Below, in pieces: positions 6,969 through 15,901 of a stretch of DNA of 64,000 bases (position 1 is the stretch's first letter; the number at the start of each line of letters is the position of its first letter). The stretch is from Microbacterium terregens (GTDB lineage Bacteria; Actinomycetota; Actinomycetes; Actinomycetales; Microbacteriaceae). The DNA is taken from the NCBI RefSeq assembly GCF_039534975.1, contig NZ_BAAAWH010000001.1, forward strand, positions 1,612,001 through 1,676,000. The letters are read 5' to 3'. A program made the translations under genes and the position numbers. The notes under the pieces were generated by a model, which did not search any database, was not told the DNA's origin, and saw nothing but the letters and a program-made list of their open reading frames with translations.

Positions 6969-9695
6969 GTGCTTGCCCGGCACCCCGAAAGAACCCGGCT
7001 CGATGAGCTCCTGGAGAGCATCCGCGACGGCCGCAGCTCGACACTGCTCCTCAGCGGAGGCGCAGGCGTCGGAAAGACAACCCTGCTCAACTATCTCGTC
7101 CAGAACTCAGCCGGAGTCCAGATTCTCGGCGTCACCGGCATCCAGTCCGAGATCGAGTTGCCCTACGCGGCTTTACATCAACTTTGCCGACCCCTGATGA
7201 GCACGATCGACTCGTTGCCCGATCCACTGCAGGACGCGCTTGAAACCACATTCGGCATGCGCGGAGGCTCACTCCCGGACAAGTTCCTGCTCGGCCTGGC
7301 CACGCTCAGCCTGCTTTCCGACGCCTCTCGTGCTGGACCTATCCTTTGCGTCGTGGATGATGCGCAGTGGCTGGACAGCGTCTCGGCCGAAGTGCTCGGA
7401 TTCGTCGCTCGGCGACTGGACGCTGAGGGCGTCGGGATGGCATTCGCGGCCCGCACCCCCCACCACATTCCCGGGCTGGAGGGCGTTGCGCGTCTGGCCC
7501 TCACCGGTTTGGAGAGGAAAGACGCGCACGAGCTACTCTTGTCCCTCGCACACGGAGCGACTGACCCCGGGGCCCTGCACAGGATCCTCGACGAGGCAGA
7601 CGGAAACCCGCTCGTCCTCATGGAGTCCGTTCGCGCTCTCACTCGCGAGGAGCTTGCAACTGGGATCCTGCTTGCTGATGCACCGTCTCAGCTCACTCGA
7701 ATCGAAGAGCAGTTCCGGCAGCGCGTGATTCTGCTGCCACCGGACACCCAGCAACTGCTCCTCATCGCAGCGGCCGAGCCGTTGGGAGACGCGCGGGCAA
7801 TCCAGCTTGCGGCTGCAAAGTCTGGCATTGACACCGCTGCGGTCCGGTCCGCGATCGAGGCGGGGCTTTGCGAACCTGGCGTGGGCATTCGGTTCCGTCA
7901 TCCCCTCGTCCGTTCCACGGTCTATCGCACTGCTTCACCAGCCTCAGTCAGGGCTGCGCACTCAGCTCTCGCTGCGGCCGACCCCGCCATCGTGCAGCCC
8001 GACCTTCTCGCCTGGCATCGCGCGCGCGCGAGCGAAGGGAAAGACGAAGACACCGCCGCCGAGTTGGCGCATGCAGCAGCGCGGGCGACGGCGCGTGGTG
8101 CCCTCGCCCTCGCCGCCGTACTCCTGCGGCAGGCGCTAGAGCTGACAGCCAGCGACGATCTGAGAGCGGAGTGGTCGCTGCAGCTCGCTCAAATCGAGCT
8201 GGCGGCTGGGCAGTTCGCCGACGCCGCCAAAGATCTCGGGGTGGTGTCCGCCGTTAGCCTTCGGCCAGTCATGCGCGCCGAGGCCAGACTCACGGAAGCG
8301 AGGCTCGCGTTCGTGCGGGAACGCGGCGGAGCGGCGATCCCGCTGTTCCTGGAAGCAGCCGACCAACTGGCGAAGGTCGATCCGGGAGCGGCGCAGGCCG
8401 CATACCTCGAAGCGCTCTCTGCCGCGCTCTTCGCCGGAAACCTGGCGCAGTCCGCGGATCTCACTCAGGTGGCGTTGAGGTGGCGCGCTTCCGGTGCCCC
8501 GCCCGGCCACCGGCCCGTTGACCTGCTTCGAGACGCGTTCGTGTCCGTCATTAGCGACGGCGACGATCGGGCATGGAACCAGATGCACGCGGCACTTGTC
8601 GCCCTCCAGAGTGACGGTGACCAGCAATATCCTGCCGTGCCATGGTTGCGCGTGGCCTTCTCGGCGACCGCGGCCGCGTGGGATCTCGACGCCTGGGAAT
8701 ACGTCTCGCGTCAACTTGTCGAACTCAGCCGCGCCAGAGGTGACTACAGCGAGCTCCCGATGGCGCTCAGTTCCCTCGCGTTCGTGCACCTGTTCGCCGG
8801 TGAACTTTCGACTGCGAGCGACACAGTCGGCGAGATGGCGACGATTACCTCCGCCACAGGTGCTGAGGTGAGTCCATACGGTGCGATCGGAGTTGCCGCG
8901 TTGCAGGGGCGTGAGGCAGACCTCGCCGCTCTGATCGAGACCACCGTCCCCGCGGCTGAAGCACGAACCGATGCCACGGGTGTCGCGATCGGTTACTGGG
9001 CATCGGCCATATTGAACAACGGGCTGGGTCGCTACGACGAGGCGCTCGCGTCGGCATCGCGTGCCGTCCCTCTCCACCACTCATTGCACGCGACGAGCGC
9101 GTGGGCATTGGTTGAACTGATCGAGGCCGCGAGTCGGTTGAACGGTTCGGCGGACGCCGGCACCGCAATGGACCAGCTCGAGACCGCCGCAAAGTTCAGC
9201 GGCACGGATTGGGCCCTAGGCGTGCTCGCGAGGTCTCGCGCACTGATCAGCACAGACACTGAGGCGGAGGCGCTTTACGTCGAAGCACTCCGTCGCCTGG
9301 ATTCCAGCCGCGCCCGTCTCGACGCTGCCCGTGCGTACCTTGTGTACGGCGAATGGCTCCGTCGACAGAAACGCCTCGCCGATGCCCGTGACCGGCTCAC
9401 CCGAGCTCAGCAACTGTTCGAGGACATCGGGGCCACAGCCTTTGCGCGTAGAGCGTCTGCTGAGCTCCAGGCAGCGGGTTCGCAGGTGCGGAAGCCCGGT
9501 CGTGTCGGCCGGCCGCTACTCACCTCTCAGGAAGCTCAAATAGCGCGACTGGTAAGTGAAGGCCTCAGCAACAACGACGTGGCCGCACGGATGTTCCTCA
9601 GCCCGCGAACGGTGGAATATCACCTCGGCAAGATATTCAACAAACTGCACATCAACTCCCGCCACCAGATTGCGACGGTCAGCCCGGATGTTTGA
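6969..9695 (+). CDS. LAL-class LuxR transcriptional regulator, tandem copy 2
   Basis: A 908-residue paralog of the preceding gene, alignable end to end: RSSTLLLSGGAGVGKTTLL at the P-loop, CVVDDAQWLD at Walker B, LVYGEWLRRQKRLADAR in the helical middle and a C-terminal GerE helix-turn-helix (LTSQEAQIARLVSEGLSN, SPRTVEYHLGKIFNKLHI). The recognition helix differs from copy 1 only slightly (TVEYHLGKI against TVAYHLGNV), so the two may share or compete for sites. An upstream GTG at 6942 is in frame, but the leaderless box and the paralog alignment favour 6969. It ends convergently with an MFS remnant. The family activates catabolic or secondary-metabolic operons; targets here are unknown. Confidence 0.92.
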   Translation: MLARHPERTRLDELLESIRDGRSSTLLLSGGAGVGKTTLLNYLVQNSAGVQILGVTGIQSEIELPYAALHQLCRPLMSTIDSLPDPLQDALETTFGMRGGSLPDKFLLGLATLSLLSDASRAGPILCVVDDAQWLDSVSAEVLGFVARRLDAEGVGMAFAARTPHHIPGLEGVARLALTGLERKDAHELLLSLAHGATDPGALHRILDEADGNPLVLMESVRALTREELATGILLADAPSQLTRIEEQFRQRVILLPPDTQQLLLIAAAEPLGDARAIQLAAAKSGIDTAAVRSAIEAGLCEPGVGIRFRHPLVRSTVYRTASPASVRAAHSALAAADPAIVQPDLLAWHRARASEGKDEDTAAELAHAAARATARGALALAAVLLRQALELTASDDLRAEWSLQLAQIELAAGQFADAAKDLGVVSAVSLRPVMRAEARLTEARLAFVRERGGAAIPLFLEAADQLAKVDPGAAQAAYLEALSAALFAGNLAQSADLTQVALRWRASGAPPGHRPVDLLRDAFVSVISDGDDRAWNQMHAALVALQSDGDQQYPAVPWLRVAFSATAAAWDLDAWEYVSRQLVELSRARGDYSELPMALSSLAFVHLFAGELSTASDTVGEMATITSATGAEVSPYGAIGVAALQGREADLAALIETTVPAAEARTDATGVAIGYWASAILNNGLGRYDEALASASRAVPLHHSLHATSAWALVELIEAASRLNGSADAGTAMDQLETAAKFSGTDWALGVLARSRALISTDTEAEALYVEALRRLDSSRARLDAARAYLVYGEWLRRQKRLADARDRLTRAQQLFEDIGATAFARRASAELQAAGSQVRKPGRVGRPLLTSQEAQIARLVSEGLSNNDVAARMFLSPRTVEYHLGKIFNKLHINSRHQIATVSPDV

Positions 9696-9712
9696 GTTCG
9701 ATAAGCGAGCCA

Positions 9713-10546
9713 TCAAAGTGACGTCCGCGTCGACCGTGATAGCGTCCGTCCAATCAGGGCCGCGACCACACACGCGCAGGCCCCGACGCCGACTGCGAGG
9801 CGTGGGTCGATACCACCGATCGCCCCGATGGTCGCCGAGCCGATCGGCGTGGTACCTAAGAAGGCTGTCGACCACAGCGCGGTGACTCTTCCGCGGTACT
9901 CGGGAGCGGAAGCGATTTGAATGGTGCTGTTACCCGTCGTGAGAAATGTGATGCTCGCCATTACGACCAGGATCGCAACGGCGACCGCGGCGCTCGGTGC
10001 GACCGCCAACCCTGCCATGCTGACGGCGTAGGCGGCGGACGCACGGATCAGCCGGCGCATCCCCGTTTCAGGTCGCAACATGCAATAGACCCCACCGATG
10101 ACTGAGCCGGCGCCGAACGCGCCGATGAGCCATGGGTAGGAGGCATCCACGTCCCCGAGTGCACCCTTGGCGAACAGAGGGAGGCTCACTTCGAACTCGC
10201 ACGTGAATGTTCCGACGACCGCCATCATGGCGACAGGCGCAAGGGTGAGCGGGACTCTGCGCGCATACAGAAATCCGGCGATAAGTTGCCCGCGGGCGGG
10301 TGACGTTCGGTGTGCGGGCATCAGCGCGGAGACCCGTAATGACAGGAGCGCGATCACGACGGCAATGAAGCTGCCGGCGTTGATGTAGAAGCACCAGGCC
10401 ACCCCGAGCGTGGAGATGAGCACGGCCGCGATGATGGGTCCGATGGCTCGCCCGACATTCACGAAGATGCTGTTCAGAGTGACCGCGTTGTGTATGAGGT
10501 GAGGGCCGACGATCTCCGGGATGAGTCTGGGTGTATTCGTCTGCCG
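9713..10546 (-). pseudogene. MFS (MFS_3/EntS-like) transporter lacking its N-terminal third
   Basis: From RLIPEIVGPHLIHNAVTLNS onward this is a normal MFS_3-type exporter with about eight remaining membrane helices (RAIGPIIAAVLISTLGVAW, SVIGGVYCMLR, STIQIASAPEYRGRVTALW) up to a natural C-terminus. The equivalent of the first four helices and the loop with the MFS signature is missing. The frame runs on upstream to 10786 only through the hairpin and the end of the nickel permease gene, and that translation is not protein-like. The break lies near 10546, next to the terminator of the upstream gene. Probably a dead remnant. Confidence 0.75.
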
Positions 10547-10588
10547 AAGACTTGGAACTGTGTCTCGCCCTGTTCCGCCAGATCGAAA

Positions 10589-10623
10589 GGTGTGGGATGC
10601 CGCCCGACGCCGCATCCCACACC
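10589..10623 (-). terminator. Terminator of the nickel/cobalt permease gene
   Basis: A perfect 12-bp stem, GGTGTGGGATGC (10589-10600) with GCATCCCACACC (10612-10623), has an 11-base loop. On the minus strand it starts 25 bases after the permease stop and is followed by TTTCGATCT, a weak T-rich tail. Confidence 0.7.
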
Positions 10624-10647
10624 CTCCGGCGCACGGGAGAGGGCCGT

Positions 10648-11736
10648 TCAACTGTCCCGAACAGCGAACGACGCGTGTGCGCTTCGTCGCCGCCAGATGG
10701 CGAGAGCGACAAACCAAACAATGATCAGGAGTGCGACAATGCTGAACCCGATCGTGTTCAGGTCGACGTGCGATGTCCACTGCCACAGCGCGTCCGGTAG
10801 CCGTAGGCGATCGCCGAGCATCGCGAGCAGTTCGATTGTGCCGACGACGAGGGCGATAACCACGGAGACACCGGTGATGGTCAGGTTGTAGCGGAGTTTT
10901 CGTGTCGGCTCTGCAAAGGCCCAGCCGTATGCGTAACGCATGACGACGCCGTCTGCCGTATCGAGCAACGACATGCCCGCAGCGAAGAGGATCGGAAGCG
11001 CGAGAAGCGAATACCAGGGCAGGCCGGATGCTGCGCTCGTCGCCGCGAGAACCAGGAGGCCGACCTCGGTGGCGGTGTCGAACCCAAGCCCGAACAGCAC
11101 GCCGAGCGGGTACATCTGCCAGGGTGCGCTAATCGCCTTCATGGCCCCACCGAAGAGCTTCGTCATCGGACCTTTGGCCACGGACGCCGCTTCCCCAGCC
11201 ACAATATTGGTCGCACCTTCGCGCACACGCTTGTATGTCCTCCAGGTCGAGACGAGAAGAACGATGTTGACCGCTGCGATGGCGTAAAGAAAGAGTCCTG
11301 ACACGGTGGTTCCGACGATGCCGGTCACCTGTTGCAGGGCCGAGTTCTCATCGCCGAGAGGTCCGGCAAGGGCGCTGACCCCCATCGCCAGCAGAACCAC
11401 AAGGCCGAGAACCACTGAAGAGTGACCCAGAGAGAACCAGAAGCCCACAGAGATCGGTGACTTGCCGTCGCTCATGAGCTTGCGGGTGGTGTTGTCGATC
11501 GCCGCGATGTGGTCCGCATCGAAGGCATGCCGGAGCCCGAGGGTGTACGCGGTCAGGCCGACGCCGATGCCGAGCACGCCCGTGGATCCCTCGGTCGCCG
11601 CCGGAGGGGAGACGAGCAACACGAAGCCCACCACGTGCAGGATGATGACCGTGCTGCTGACGCCCGCGAATGCCAAGACCGTTCGACGACGGTCCGATCT
11701 CGGCGGCGCATGGCTAGGAACGTTTTGCGGGGTCAA
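10648..11736 (-). CDS. NiCoT-family nickel/cobalt permease (HoxN/NixA type)
   Basis: A 362-residue integral membrane protein of the NiCoT family, importing Ni2+ and/or Co2+. Family signature 1 is complete in helix II (RHAFDADHIAAIDN, with His70, Asp73, Asp75, His76), and signature 2 (LGFDTATEV) is in helix V. About eight hydrophobic segments are visible. The predicted start is TTG at 11736 with a GAGGCG element upstream. It follows the DUF4331 gene by 27 bases on the same strand, so the two are probably co-transcribed. No nickel enzyme (urease, hydrogenase) is in the window, so the metal's destination is not known. Metal preference cannot be read from sequence. Confidence 0.95.
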   Translation of the reverse strand: MTPQNVPSHAPPRSDRRRTVLAFAGVSSTVIILHVVGFVLLVSPPAATEGSTGVLGIGVGLTAYTLGLRHAFDADHIAAIDNTTRKLMSDGKSPISVGFWFSLGHSSVVLGLVVLLAMGVSALAGPLGDENSALQQVTGIVGTTVSGLFLYAIAAVNIVLLVSTWRTYKRVREGATNIVAGEAASVAKGPMTKLFGGAMKAISAPWQMYPLGVLFGLGFDTATEVGLLVLAATSAASGLPWYSLLALPILFAAGMSLLDTADGVVMRYAYGWAFAEPTRKLRYNLTITGVSVVIALVVGTIELLAMLGDRLRLPDALWQWTSHVDLNTIGFSIVALLIIVWFVALAIWRRRSAHASFAVRDS

Positions 11737-11763
11737 TTTCGTCGCCTCATTGGCCGAGCGCGG

Positions 11764-12807
11764 TCAGCGACCGGCAGGGACGGAAGGGACATAGGGGAAC
11801 GTCGAAGACGGCCGATCGGTGACCGAACCTTTCCCGAGTCCCACCCCCAGGGGTGTGTTGGCCGCGAGGGTGAACATCACATCCGAGACGTTGTCGGTAA
11901 GCGTGCGCCCGTTGATCCCCAGAAACCCGAACTCGGCCTGCGACCCCACAGTGTAGGGCAGGATGTTCGGCAAGAACCGGCTCACGAACCGCTCCGCGTG
12001 AGCGTCCGGATCCTCGGCGGTATCGTACGCGCGGACGAGCCCCGCGATCCTCTCCTTGAGGGTCCGAGCGTAGGTGGCCGCGTCGTCGAGGGGGCGTCCG
12101 AGATTGAGATCCTCGCCAAGTCGCTCATCGAACTGCGTGAACAAGGGGTGGATCATCGGATAGCCGATGCGATTGATCGCGCGCCATCCGCCCGCGTCGG
12201 TTTGCAGACTCGCCACCGCCCACACGCCTATCCGGTTCGCTTCGCCCGCACGGCGGTTGAAAGTTTCGTCGGGAACTTCGATGACGATGGCGTAGACACT
12301 GTGACCAGCAAATACGTTGACCGCCCCTGAGGGAGCCCAGTCTTCGAGGTGCGCGGTCGTGCCGTCCTGCACCGCATGTCCCACCGCGTGTAGCACCGTC
12401 GGGTCGATCCAGAACGGGTCACCGGCTTTACCGGCCCACACCCGGACACCGTCGGAACCGGTCACAACCGCATCCGTTGCGCCTTCGGCGACCACCGTTC
12501 CCGGCGCGAACGGGTCCGCCGCGTCGTTGCCGTCAACGCGATGAAGCAAGAAGCGCTGGGAACCATCCGATGCAAGCTCAGCAAAGACGAAGCGATACGT
12601 GAGGTCCTCGACGTCGTCGCCGTCCAGATCCACCTTGAGCTCGTACATTCCTTCTGGGTGGTACCCGACGGCGGGTTTACCGCCACCCAAGGAGTGGCAG
12701 ACATTCATGATGAGCGTGGTGCCTATTTCGCCCCGGAAGACATAGAGATCGGTTGTATCCAAACGCACGTCCTGCCGCGCGAGAGGAGAGTCGAGATGAT
12801 GCGACAC
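11764..12807 (-). CDS. DUF4331-family protein
   Basis: A 347-residue DUF4331 protein. The family's typical opening, SHHLDSPLARQDVRLDTTDLYVF, begins right after a GTG at 12807, which fixes the start; the 34 upstream in-frame codons are not protein-like. Conserved Asp-rich and His-containing segments follow (YHPEGMYELKVDLDGDDVED, WIDPTVLHAVGHAVQ). There is no signal peptide, so it appears cytosolic. The biochemical role of the family is unknown. It is widespread in actinobacterial stress and soil-survival loci. It is probably in one transcript with the nickel/cobalt permease downstream. Confidence 0.85.
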   Translation of the reverse strand: MSHHLDSPLARQDVRLDTTDLYVFRGEIGTTLIMNVCHSLGGGKPAVGYHPEGMYELKVDLDGDDVEDLTYRFVFAELASDGSQRFLLHRVDGNDAADPFAPGTVVAEGATDAVVTGSDGVRVWAGKAGDPFWIDPTVLHAVGHAVQDGTTAHLEDWAPSGAVNVFAGHSVYAIVIEVPDETFNRRAGEANRIGVWAVASLQTDAGGWRAINRIGYPMIHPLFTQFDERLGEDLNLGRPLDDAATYARTLKERIAGLVRAYDTAEDPDAHAERFVSRFLPNILPYTVGSQAEFGFLGINGRTLTDNVSDVMFTLAANTPLGVGLGKGSVTDRPSSTFPYVPSVPAGR

Positions 12808-12975
12808 GGCACGCTCACTTTCGTTGAGGGAACAGTGGGGTGCAAAGGCGAACCCCACTGCGGTATGTCTGACATCCTTCGAAATCGACGCGCGACGTCC
12901 TAGCGACAAATGACCTCATTCCGGAGCGGGCGATCAGGGTCAGTGCAGGCGAGTCATGATTGAGTCGTCGCCGGC

Positions 12976-13359
12976 TCAGGCGGTGGGGGAGCCCGCGGGC
13001 ACGCCGCGGAGTACCTGTGCGATCACGGTGGCCTCGCTGATGTCGTACCTCTTGGCTGCCGTCAGTAGGGTCAGAGGTCCGCTTTGGGCCATGCGTCTCA
13101 GAGCCTCGAGCTGCACGACGCGTTCGGGTTCCTGGAGTTCGATCCTGTATCGGGAGGCGAACTCGTCGAAACGTTCGGGGACGTGGCTATACCATTCCCG
13201 CAGTGCCGTCGAGGGCGCGATCGTCTTGTCCCATTCGTCGAGCTTCGCGGCTCCCTTGCTCACACCTCGGGGCCACAGGCGGTCGACGAGGACACGCGCG
13301 CCGTCCGTCGGGAGTGGGTCATCGTAGATCCGGCGTACGCTCACGGATTTCAGGCCCAC
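12976..13359 (-). CDS. DUF488-family protein
   Basis: A 127-residue DUF488 protein with the family signature RIYDDPLPTDGARVLVDRLWPRG near the start, WDKTIAPSTALREWY in the middle and GPLTLLTAAKRYDISEAT near the end. The GTG start has an excellent ribosome binding site (GAGGAGGTAA, 5 bases away). Family members are small cytosolic proteins of unknown activity, often next to stress genes. It lies on the same strand as the DUF4331 and SnoaL-like genes and may belong to one long unit. Confidence 0.9.
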   Translation of the reverse strand: MGLKSVSVRRIYDDPLPTDGARVLVDRLWPRGVSKGAAKLDEWDKTIAPSTALREWYSHVPERFDEFASRYRIELQEPERVVQLEALRRMAQSGPLTLLTAAKRYDISEATVIAQVLRGVPAGSPTA

Positions 13360-13440
13360 GGGTTACCTCCTCGGTCCGCTCTGATACCACCACCGGGCGG
13401 CCGTGATTGCGAGAGACAAATGACTTCATCTGCTGATTGC

Positions 13441-13825
13441 TCATGCGTGCAACTGACGCCATTCTGCGATCTGAAGCTCGCGAAATCGAAAACTCGCGAA
13501 TCCCATCACTCGTTGACGCAGCGTCCCAGGCAGCGCAAGAGTGACGACCTGCTCCACCATCACAACATCGTCCGCGACGCCGATACTCTCGAGGGTGATC
13601 TCCATCAGGACGAAGGTCGCGCGGATGTCGCGCATGAGTTCCATCACTGACGCGCGCCCTCTGACACAATGCTTGGAAGACGCCCGATAGAGGACCTGCT
13701 CGTGCAGGAACGGGGCCAAGTCGCAACTGTTCCCCCTCGTTCAGTACAGTCGTGAAGTCTCGGACGATGAGCTCGAGCTCGAGGCGTTCGACGCTCGTCA
13801 GCATGCCGCGATAGGTCTGCGGCAC
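13441..13825 (-). pseudogene. SnoaL/NTF2-like protein broken by a one-base frameshift
   Basis: The N-terminal part (GTG at 13825, MPQTYRGMLTSVERLELEL to VLNEGE) and the C-terminal part (LAPFLHEQVLYRASSKHC to FRFRELQIAEWRQ) lie in different frames and meet at a run of five C at 13732-13736 (G on the coding strand). Removing one base joins them into a 127-residue NTF2-like protein, the normal length for the fold, reading NEGNSCDLAPFLHE across the join. The ribosome binding site GAGGAGG sits at the stop of the upstream MFS gene, so the gene belongs to that operon. Either a true inactivating mutation or a sequencing error. Confidence 0.8.
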
Positions 13826-13834
13826 GAGTCCTCC

Positions 13835-15277
13835 TCAGGGCATGTCTCGTTGGTCACGCAGGAACGCGACGGGAAGCGGGCGGTCGATCGGCGTCTCGCT
13901 CTTCGTGCGACGCATGCTCGCAGCGATGATGGCGGTCGCGGTGCCGCCGCATATGAGTGTCGCGCTCATGATGAGCAGCGATGACGGAGTCGAGCCGGTG
14001 TTCGGGCTGGAAGCGATCTCGGCACTGGCGACGAGGGCTCCGATCACGCTGACGCCGAGCAGCTGTCCGAATTGCTTGGCTGAGGACATGAGCCCAGCGC
14101 CGACACCGGCGCGTGCGGGCGGCAGATCAGAGATGGCGACGACGTTGATGGGGTCATTCAGAAGACCAAAACCTGCACCGATGAGAAGCAATGGAACCCC
14201 GATGAACCAAACTGGCAATTCCGACATCGAGACCAGAAGCACGCCGGCGAGCGTGATGCCGAGTCCACCGGTCGTGAGGGCAAGACGACTTCGGCCCGCT
14301 GCCACGAGGCGCCCCGACACCGGTCCAGCGACAATTATCGCGAGAGCGAGAGGAAGGGTTATCAGCCCCGCCTGCGTCGCGGTGATCCCAATGACGTCCT
14401 GCAAGTAGAACGTGTTCGCGAACAGAAATCCCGCGAACGCGAAAAACGCGATGAGCGCGGTCAGGAAGGAGCGAGCGAAGGGCGGGTCGCGAAACGCTTC
14501 GAGATCGACGAGCGGTTCTCTTCGACCGCTCTCCCACCTGATCAAGGCGATGAAGCTGGTGATTGACAGCACCGTCGCGCCGACCGTATCGAATGCAACT
14601 CCACTCGTCGGGAACTGGATGATCGCGAATGCGGTGAATCCGAAGAGGCCGATCACGAACAACTGACCTATCGGGTCGAGAGCTCTCGGGTGCCGCGCCT
14701 TGGATTCGGGGATGAAAGCGGCACCCAACGCGAGCGTGATCACCCCGACAGGAACGTTGATCCAGAACACCGCCCGCCACCCAAAGGCGTCAACGAGGGG
14801 GCCACCTACGAGTGGACCGATGGCGATACCGATACCGCTGACGGCCCCCCACCAACCGATCGCGCGAGCGCGCTCGGCGGGGACCGCGTAGGAATTAGCG
14901 ATGATCGCGAGAGCAGCCGGAGTCATCATCGCACCGCCCGCTCCTTGGGCAGATCGAAAGACGATGAGAAGAGATTCGTTCGGAGCGACAGCCGACAGCG
15001 CGGAGAACAATGTGAATGCGACGACTCCTGCGAGGAAAATGCGTTTGCGACCGAACCGGTCAGCAAACGAACCGGCGAGCAGAAGGCAACTGCCAAGCAC
15101 GAGGACGTAGCCGCCGACCACCCATTGCAGGCTTTGCAGACTGGCGCCCAGTTCCTCTCGCAACTGCGGAAGTGCGACGTTCACGATGGTGTTATCCACC
15201 GAGATGAGGAGCAGGCCGAGGCAGCAGATGGCCAAGATGCCCCGCCGATGCCGGATGCTGAGATCGGACCGGCTCAT
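13835..15277 (-). CDS. DHA2-type MFS multidrug efflux transporter
   Basis: A 480-residue major-facilitator exporter of the 14-helix drug:H+ antiporter-2 group. Motif D1 (LLISVDNTIVNVALP) is in helix 1, motif A (GSFADRFGRKRIFL) is between helices 2 and 3, and motif C (GIGIAIGPLVGGPLVD) is in helix 5. The ATG at 15277 overlaps the stop of the upstream VOC gene (ATGA), which fixes the start and implies translational coupling. The operon order VOC protein, pump, SnoaL-like protein is typical of small resistance or detoxification cassettes. A LAL regulator is divergent from it and is the natural candidate regulator. Confidence 0.92.
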   Translation of the reverse strand: MSRSDLSIRHRRGILAICCLGLLLISVDNTIVNVALPQLREELGASLQSLQWVVGGYVLVLGSCLLLAGSFADRFGRKRIFLAGVVAFTLFSALSAVAPNESLLIVFRSAQGAGGAMMTPAALAIIANSYAVPAERARAIGWWGAVSGIGIAIGPLVGGPLVDAFGWRAVFWINVPVGVITLALGAAFIPESKARHPRALDPIGQLFVIGLFGFTAFAIIQFPTSGVAFDTVGATVLSITSFIALIRWESGRREPLVDLEAFRDPPFARSFLTALIAFFAFAGFLFANTFYLQDVIGITATQAGLITLPLALAIIVAGPVSGRLVAAGRSRLALTTGGLGITLAGVLLVSMSELPVWFIGVPLLLIGAGFGLLNDPINVVAISDLPPARAGVGAGLMSSAKQFGQLLGVSVIGALVASAEIASSPNTGSTPSSLLIMSATLICGGTATAIIAASMRRTKSETPIDRPLPVAFLRDQRDMP

Positions 15278-15624
15278 GCTGCGGCACCGATTCGTACGGA
15301 TTCCCCTGTCAGGATGACCGTGTTCCCCCACGGATCGACGATGGCTCTCGTGCGGAGGGGTGGAAATTGGCTGGGTAGGTCCGCCGACGGGATCTCGAGG
15401 GCGCCGGGACCCCCGACGATGAGCAGGTTGGTGTGGTCACTGGTCCTACCCATGACCACGCACAGGTCTCCGAACCGAACGCGCGTGCGGACCCGAAAGC
15501 GCGCCATTCGTTTCCACCAGCTCACCCCGGCTCGTATGTCGGGGACGCGGACTACGGCAACTCGGTTATCGCGAGAGGAGAGCAAGGCTGCCCAAATGGC
15601 GTCTTGTCGAAGTATCCGTCGCAT
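15274..15624 (-). CDS. VOC-superfamily (glyoxalase-like) protein
   Basis: A 116-residue protein. The ending IVDPWGNTVILTGE is a hallmark of the vicinal-oxygen-chelate fold, and the middle (DIRAGVSWWKRMARFRVRTR) matches the loop after the first module. The ATG at 15624 has a strong ribosome binding site (GGGAGGAG). It is the first gene of the minus-strand operon and overlaps the pump gene by four bases. A resistance or ligand-binding role is inferred from context only. Confidence 0.75.
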   Translation of the reverse strand: MRRILRQDAIWAALLSSRDNRVAVVRVPDIRAGVSWWKRMARFRVRTRVRFGDLCVVMGRTSDHTNLLIVGGPGALEIPSADLPSQFPPLRTRAIVDPWGNTVILTGESVRIGAAA

Positions 15625-15901
15625 GCTCGTGAACTCCTCCCTTCTTGTTTCAACGATTGCCTCCCTGTCGGCCGGCATCCTCGGTCGGATGACTCGAATG
15701 GCGCCTTCGCCGGTGAGCAGCAACCCACGCCGAATGACTCGCGTTGATCACCCCTGCGGTGCAGCACCAGGGAATGCGCGCTCGCATGTCACGCACCCTG
15801 GTAGCGGCCACTGGGGTACTACGGATGCCCCGACAGATGTTCAGAGGCGAGCGGTAGAGGAGGCTCCGAGTGGCCAGACTCGCCGTTGGGGGAAGAAGAT
15901 C

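Noticed and set aside
14690..15901. Plus-strand extension of the third LAL frame over the MFS and VOC genes
   Set aside because: It is the antisense of two well-supported genes; the translation is Arg/Asp-rich and not protein-like.
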